Below are positions 30,732 to 34,857 of a DNA stretch of 34,857 nt, one piece after another (within the stretch, counting starts at the first letter, position 1; each line of letters begins with the position of its first letter). Both the position numbers and the translations under genes were made by a program. Where the stretch lies: assembly GCA_018382295.1 (NCBI GenBank), contig JAGZQF010000015.1:1-34857 (forward strand). The letters are read 5' to 3'. Origin of the DNA: Collinsella sp. (GTDB lineage Bacteria > Actinomycetota > Coriobacteriia > Coriobacteriales > Coriobacteriaceae). The notes beneath the pieces are model-generated. The model saw only the letters and a program-made list of their open reading frames with translations, was not told where the DNA came from and did no database searches.

Positions 30732-33218
30732 ATGAGTATCAAGCGTTTGGCGCTTTGCCGCAGTCAGGGCCGTCTGTATGTGCTGCTTCGTTTTGCCGGT
30801 CAGGATGTCACCGCGCTTATTGAGCGGGAGGGTTCTCAAGCGTTTGCCCATGCGACGACGAGCGGTTCTTGTGTGCCGTCGCTGGTACTCCCGGTCGATC
30901 ATGGCCGTGTGCTGGCGCTTTGCCCTTCCGTTTCCGATTACGAACGCGAGCTCGCCGTCTTGGTGCTTCCGTTTTTGGATGGCTCGTCGATGGATGCCGT
31001 TTTTGCATTCGGTGGCCAAAGGTTGGGCTCTATTCGCCTCGATAGCCGCGTGGCCAAGCTGGAATCCAAGATTAACTACAAAGCAAAGCCTGCGCTGTGT
31101 GCGCTTATCCGCGATGCGCAGCGTGGCGAATGCTGCGGTCGCTACGAGATCGATGCCATTCGCTATTTGCCGGCAGACGCCGGCGCGGTGTGGCGTTATG
31201 AGGTTACCTGGGCGGGAGACCCCCAGTGCGCGCCTGAGCTCCAGATCTTCGATACGCATATGAATGCCATCGATGCTACCGTGCATGTGTTTGAATCGCA
31301 GGTCGATGTGCCGCAGCGCAACGGTTGCCGCGTCAATAAAACGTATTTGAGCGTTGAGATGCCCCAGGATATACGTGATTTTGTCGCGATTGCGGCTGAT
31401 CCCACGGGCCTAATCCAGAGCGGTTTTTGCGCCATGGATGGTCGCCTGTACAACGGCATGGTCGACGACAGCTGGAACCGCATGAAGGATGCACGCGCTG
31501 ACGACGCAGCTTATCGATGTTGGTTTGAGCAACATCGCGCAAAGCCGGGCGATCTGGCGTGCCAGCGTGTCGCTTCGGTGGCTTTTGCCTATAGACCACT
31601 CGTGAGTATTGTGGTGCCGTGCTACAAGACTGATCGGGAATACCTGCGCGAGCTGCTGGACTCGGTGCTAGCCCAGAGTTATGACAACTGGGAACTGCTC
31701 CTTATGGATGCCTCGCCTGAATGGGATGCGGTGGCCGCCCTTGCGGCAGGCGCCAACGACGAGCGCATCCGTCGCATCGAGCTTCCCGGCAACGGCGGCA
31801 TTGTGCTCAACACCAACGCAGGTATCGAGCGAGCGACAGGCGACTACGTCGCGTTCTTGGACCATGACGACATTCTGGAACCGGACGCGTTATTCCAGTA
31901 TGTTTCCGCGCTGAATAAGGCGGCCGAGGACAAGCGTCCCCAGGTCCTGTTCTGCGACGAGGACATGTTCCAGAAAACGGGGGAGTGGGGCCAGCCGGTC
32001 TTTAAGACGCGGCTCAACGTCGACCTGCTCTATAGCCATAACTGCGTGACGCATTTCCTGATGGTGGAGAAGGCGCTCATCGATCGTATTGGCACGTCCC
32101 CGGAAGACGTTGCGGGTGCCCAGGACTACGACTTGACGCTTCGCTGCCTTTCGGCGGACGCGCGGTTTGAGCATGTTTTGCATGTGCTGTATCACTGGCG
32201 CGTGCATCCGGGATCGACCGCCGATGGCTCTGCCGATAGCAAGCCGTATGCTATTGAAGCCGGTCGTCTTGCGCTGCAGCGCCACTTTAACGCGCTGGGC
32301 ATTTGCGGAACGGTTGAGGATACCGAGACGCCGTTTGTCTACCGCATGCGCTATGCGCTGCCGGAGCCTGCGCCGCTGGTGAGCATTGTGATTCCCACCA
32401 AGGATCACATTGAGACGCTTGACGCCTGTGTGATGTCGATCGCCCAGAAGGCAACGTATGCCAATTACGAGATCGTCTTGGTGGAGAACAACAGCGAAGC
32501 CCCGGAGACGTTTGCGTATTACGAAACCCTGCCAGAGCGCGTGGCTGCAGCATCCGAAGGCAGGGGCATCGCGCGCGTTGTGTACTGGCCGGGTGAGTTC
32601 AATTACTCCCAGATCATTAACTTTGGCGTGGAGCACGCCAAAGGCGATTATCTGCTGCTGCTCAACAACGATACCGAGGTCATTAGTCCCGACTTTATTG
32701 AAGAGATGATGGGCTATCTGCAGCGTTCCGAAGCGGGCGTGGTGGGTGCCAAACTCTACTTTGCCGATCATCTGGTGCAGCACGCTGGCATTGTGGTTGG
32801 CGTGCGCGGCGCACTTGCCCATGCCAACCAGGACTTCTCGGCAAAGCGCGAGGGCTATCTTGCCCGTGCCGTGCGCCCGGGCAACTTTAGCGCCGTAACG
32901 GGTGCCAGCCAGATGGTCCGACGCGACGTATTTGAGCAGGTCGGCGGCTATAACGAGGAATTCGCCGTTGGCTTTAACGACGCAGACTTTTGCCTGCGCG
33001 CATGGGAGGCGGGCTACCGCACCATCTTTACGCCCTATGCCGAGCTGTACCACTACGAGTTCACCTCGCGCGGCAGAGAAGAGGCCAACGAGGAAAAGAT
33101 GTGTCGCTGGAAGCGCGAGCAAGCACTGTTCATGCAGCGCTGGCCTGAGTTCTTCCTCGATGGCGACCCGTGGCTCGGACCAAACCTATCCTCCGACAGT
33201 GAGTACTTCTCGTTTTAG
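30732..33218 (+). CDS. Two-domain GT2 glycosyltransferase with unknown N-terminal region
   Basis: The 828-residue protein has an N-terminal region of about 285 residues that I do not recognise, then two GT2 domains. The first (from about 288) has VSIVVPCYKTDREYLRELLD, NGGIVLNTNAGIERATGDYV and FLDHDDILEPDALF. The second (from about 548) has VSIVIPTKDHIETLDACV, GEFNYSQIINFGVEHAKGDY, LLLLNNDTEV and the late FNDADFCLRAWEAGYR. Such bimodular proteins often make alternating linkages or extend rhamnan and O-antigen-like glycans. The start follows the previous stop with no gap, and the ribosome binding site is weak. Its stop codon interlocks with that of the convergent ATPase gene. Confidence 0.9.
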   Translation: MSIKRLALCRSQGRLYVLLRFAGQDVTALIEREGSQAFAHATTSGSCVPSLVLPVDHGRVLALCPSVSDYERELAVLVLPFLDGSSMDAVFAFGGQRLGSIRLDSRVAKLESKINYKAKPALCALIRDAQRGECCGRYEIDAIRYLPADAGAVWRYEVTWAGDPQCAPELQIFDTHMNAIDATVHVFESQVDVPQRNGCRVNKTYLSVEMPQDIRDFVAIAADPTGLIQSGFCAMDGRLYNGMVDDSWNRMKDARADDAAYRCWFEQHRAKPGDLACQRVASVAFAYRPLVSIVVPCYKTDREYLRELLDSVLAQSYDNWELLLMDASPEWDAVAALAAGANDERIRRIELPGNGGIVLNTNAGIERATGDYVAFLDHDDILEPDALFQYVSALNKAAEDKRPQVLFCDEDMFQKTGEWGQPVFKTRLNVDLLYSHNCVTHFLMVEKALIDRIGTSPEDVAGAQDYDLTLRCLSADARFEHVLHVLYHWRVHPGSTADGSADSKPYAIEAGRLALQRHFNALGICGTVEDTETPFVYRMRYALPEPAPLVSIVIPTKDHIETLDACVMSIAQKATYANYEIVLVENNSEAPETFAYYETLPERVAAASEGRGIARVVYWPGEFNYSQIINFGVEHAKGDYLLLLNNDTEVISPDFIEEMMGYLQRSEAGVVGAKLYFADHLVQHAGIVVGVRGALAHANQDFSAKREGYLARAVRPGNFSAVTGASQMVRRDVFEQVGGYNEEFAVGFNDADFCLRAWEAGYRTIFTPYAELYHYEFTSRGREEANEEKMCRWKREQALFMQRWPEFFLDGDPWLGPNLSSDSEYFSF

Positions 33219-34191
33219 TGCGAAGTAATGCCAAGTTCCGGCAAAGTATCCTCAAGAGCTGCAAAGGCGGTGGGGTTCAAGTACTCCTCGTTCAAGCAGC
33301 TCTTGTCATATCGAAAACGTGTGTCTCGTGAGCATTCAATGAGTTCCGCAGTAAAGAACCTCTCCCAGCTAAAGAACTTTGAGCTTTCGATATGTTCGGC
33401 GGGGTTAAGCAGCATGTCCTTAATGTGTTTGCTGTTGAATAATCCCGACTTCAACACGAGCCATTCAAACGATTCCGGTAGGAATAGCTTGATGTTCTTT
33501 CGGCGCAATAGAGCAGCTGCTTCCGCAATTTCTGGTCCAAAGGCGGCGCCGTCGGCAATCACGAGGATGTCGTTTTCCGGTGCGTCCATAATGCAGTTGC
33601 AAATATTTGTTTTCCTCCCGCGCTGATGCACTTAATGCTGCTCTTTTTGCATAGCAAACTGAAGAATTCGTAGCCCGAATTTGTGTCCTCGACGATGACA
33701 AGCTCGGGCCTCTCGCCTCTAAATTCAGTATCATCGTAAATACGATATGTAGAGGTGTAGACACGAGAGTAAACGGGATACTTCGTTGTGGTTCGGTTGG
33801 TGTTCTTAAGACCGTAGATTTCATCAACGCTATAGGGCAGTTGGCGCAGTGACTCTCTGGCGACGATTACGTAGTAGTTTGAACTACGTTTTGCTTCATG
33901 GGCAAATTCTCTTGATCGAACAAAAGTATTGCCCTCATCAATAAAAACAATACTGCTGGAAATCTCTTGGAGATCTCTGCGCCAATATTTTCCAGATATT
34001 GTTTTACAGGGCACTTTGCAACTTACTGTTACGCCGCTTTGTGCCCCAAGCTCTTCATGGGCTGCCACCATATCAAGCAGAGTTGTCTTCCCTGTAGCAC
34101 TGTTTCCTTGGATGATGGTCAGATTTCTATTGATGGTCAGTTTAAACTGAACACGGTTATTTTGAATAATTACCTTGTATGATCCGCGCAT
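33215..34191 (-). pseudogene. P-loop ATPase with TOPRIM-like C-terminal half, frame broken by one base
   Basis: Starting at ATG 34191 the frame encodes a P-loop protein: IIQGNSATGKTTLLDMV (Walker A, residues 29-36), SIVFIDEGNTF (Walker B, 81-86), then VARESLRQLPYSVDEIYGLK. It continues with ELVIVEDTNSGYEFF (E168) up to AGGK at 194, then runs off into TALWTHRKTTSS. The expected continuation, TNICNCIMDAPENDILVIAD and on, is in the next frame to 33215. One extra A in the A4 run (plus-strand T at 33610-33613) would restore a 325-residue protein. The E168 and D214 (ILVIADGAAFG) segments recall the acidic motifs of TOPRIM folds, as in OLD-type ATPases; this is tentative. It is coupled to the DUF4869-like gene in TGATG. 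A defence or stress role is possible. Confidence 0.75.
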
Positions 34192-34640
34192 CAGGAGTTC
34201 TCCCTAAGGCATTTTCCAGCTATGGGGACAAGGTCAAACATCGTGTGAACGACATCGCCTGTGTTCGCAATGACAGCCGTGAATTTGCCGTTTCCAAAAT
34301 CCATTAAATGGTAGAGATTGATTGCTAAATCCTTTTGCGCGGCGATCCGCAGAATCCAGTAGGCGCAATTATCACCGCAATTTGAGGCGTTATATACGTT
34401 CTCCGGCATAAAGTACATAAGCAGCAGTGTTTTGGTGCCGCTGGATAGTTTTTCGGGAGGAATGATACCTAGAATCTTGGTATCGATTGCATTGGGGCCT
34501 ACCACGGTGCCTTTGTCGATGGATTTTATGACCCTTTGAGCAAAGGCATCTTGAAACCACTGGGGCGAATAGACGTTATCGAAGTAAACCGACGTGTTGT
34601 AGATAACGTTTTCCATATCACCATAGTGAATTGTTAGCAC
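34191..34640 (-). CDS. DUF4869-like protein
   Basis: The GTG at 34640 is chosen because AAGGAG lies five bases before it and the protein then opens LTIHYGDMENVIYNTSVYF, as family members do; the upstream ATG adds ten residues and has no site. The 149-residue protein contains LGIIPPEKLSSGTKTLLLMY, NASNCGDNCAYWILRIA, NLYHLMDFG and NTGDVVHTM. I recognise it as the DUF4869 type, which has no assigned function. There are no membrane segments. Its stop overlaps the ATPase start, so the two are made together. The conserved GDNC segment may be functional, but that is a guess. Confidence 0.8.
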   Translation of the reverse strand: MLTIHYGDMENVIYNTSVYFDNVYSPQWFQDAFAQRVIKSIDKGTVVGPNAIDTKILGIIPPEKLSSGTKTLLLMYFMPENVYNASNCGDNCAYWILRIAAQKDLAINLYHLMDFGNGKFTAVIANTGDVVHTMFDLVPIAGKCLRENS

Positions 34641-34682
34641 GTTAGCTCCTTCGGCTTGCTGATTTGGCATTTAGTGAGATTG

Positions 34683-34721
34683 ATTATATCGCAGCACATG
34701 AGGCGGGCGTTATCGGCCCGC
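34683..34721 (-). promoter_or_regulatory. Candidate promoter and palindrome upstream of the DUF4869-like gene
   Basis: On the minus strand TATAAT (34683-34688) is a perfect -10 element, 42 bases before the GTG. No clear -35 is seen. A palindrome GCGGGC/GCCCGC (34703-34721) occupies the -35 area, where an activator or repressor could bind. Confidence 0.45.
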
Positions 34722-34821
34722 GGTAGATGTGATTGATGACCAAGGTTTGAATTTAATTGGTTGATTTCCGATCTCAGCCGAACACATTGAGCAAATAGGC
34801 CATTCCCGCAGTTAGCTGAAC

Positions 34822-34852
34822 GCCCCCGCGGCCCCTCCTGGGGTCCGGGGGC
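34822..34852. terminator. Very GC-rich hairpin at the right edge
   Basis: The arms GCCCCCG (34822-34828) and CGGGGGC (34846-34852) pair, with an inner CCCC/GGGG stem, one bulged base and a TCCT loop. It looks like a terminator or the edge of a structured RNA of a gene beyond the window. No T run is visible inside the window. The stretch 34722-34821 holds nothing I recognise. Confidence 0.45.
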
Positions 34853-34857
34853 GCCGT

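Overview
The window looks like chromosomal DNA of a high-GC, Gram-positive gut actinobacterium of the class Coriobacteriia, most likely Collinsella or a close relative. This is an inference from protein style, not from a marker gene. The supporting signs are a Rho with a very long Ala/Lys/Arg-rich N-terminal extension, a sufCBDSU operon beside an Rrf2 regulator, a GGGtGRT/NifU-like pair, an MPKTG-type sorting signal, and GTG/TTG starts with strong purine-rich ribosome binding sites.

Layout. 1-5.2 kb (+): a possible gene tail, rho, an Ala-rich two-helix membrane protein and a VanZ-family protein, closed by a strong hairpin terminator. 5.2-7.5 kb (-): a ROK sugar kinase and a class I/II aminotransferase whose frame is broken at a run of eight G. 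7.6-7.95 kb (+): tRNA-His and two identical tRNA-Lys genes, with promoter and terminator. 8-10.5 kb (-): a DinD-like protein and a NadB/FrdA-like flavoprotein. 10.8-12.6 kb (-): a GGGtGRT protein with a NifU-like scaffold. 13-13.8 kb (+): a REP-type tyrosine transposase with a damaged HUH motif. 14.4-19.7 kb (-): sufC-sufB-sufD-sufS-sufU, tightly coupled. 19.9-21.1 kb (+): a divergent Rrf2/IscR-like regulator followed by an MNT/HEPN toxin-antitoxin-like pair. Four regularly spaced TGGGACAA half-sites lie between the suf genes and the regulator. 21.2-25 kb (+): a sortase-anchored surface protein and a degenerate AAA-ATPase-like/PD-(D/E)XK protein. 25-33.2 kb: one GT2 glycosyltransferase on the minus strand and five on the plus strand, probably a surface-polysaccharide locus. 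33.2-34.7 kb (-): a DUF4869-like protein coupled to a P-loop ATPase with a TOPRIM-like C-terminal half, whose frame is broken by an apparent one-base loss.

How the genes work together. Two separate iron-sulfur modules (suf and GGGtGRT/NifU-like) lie within 10 kb. The suf genes probably answer to the Rrf2 regulator through the half-site array, and the MNT/HEPN pair appears to share that regulator's transcript. The glycosyltransferases and the anchored surface protein serve the cell envelope. The best candidate for an undescribed system is the DUF4869/ATPase pair at the right edge. The Rrf2-MNT-HEPN arrangement is second. All family assignments come from reading motifs, with no database search.
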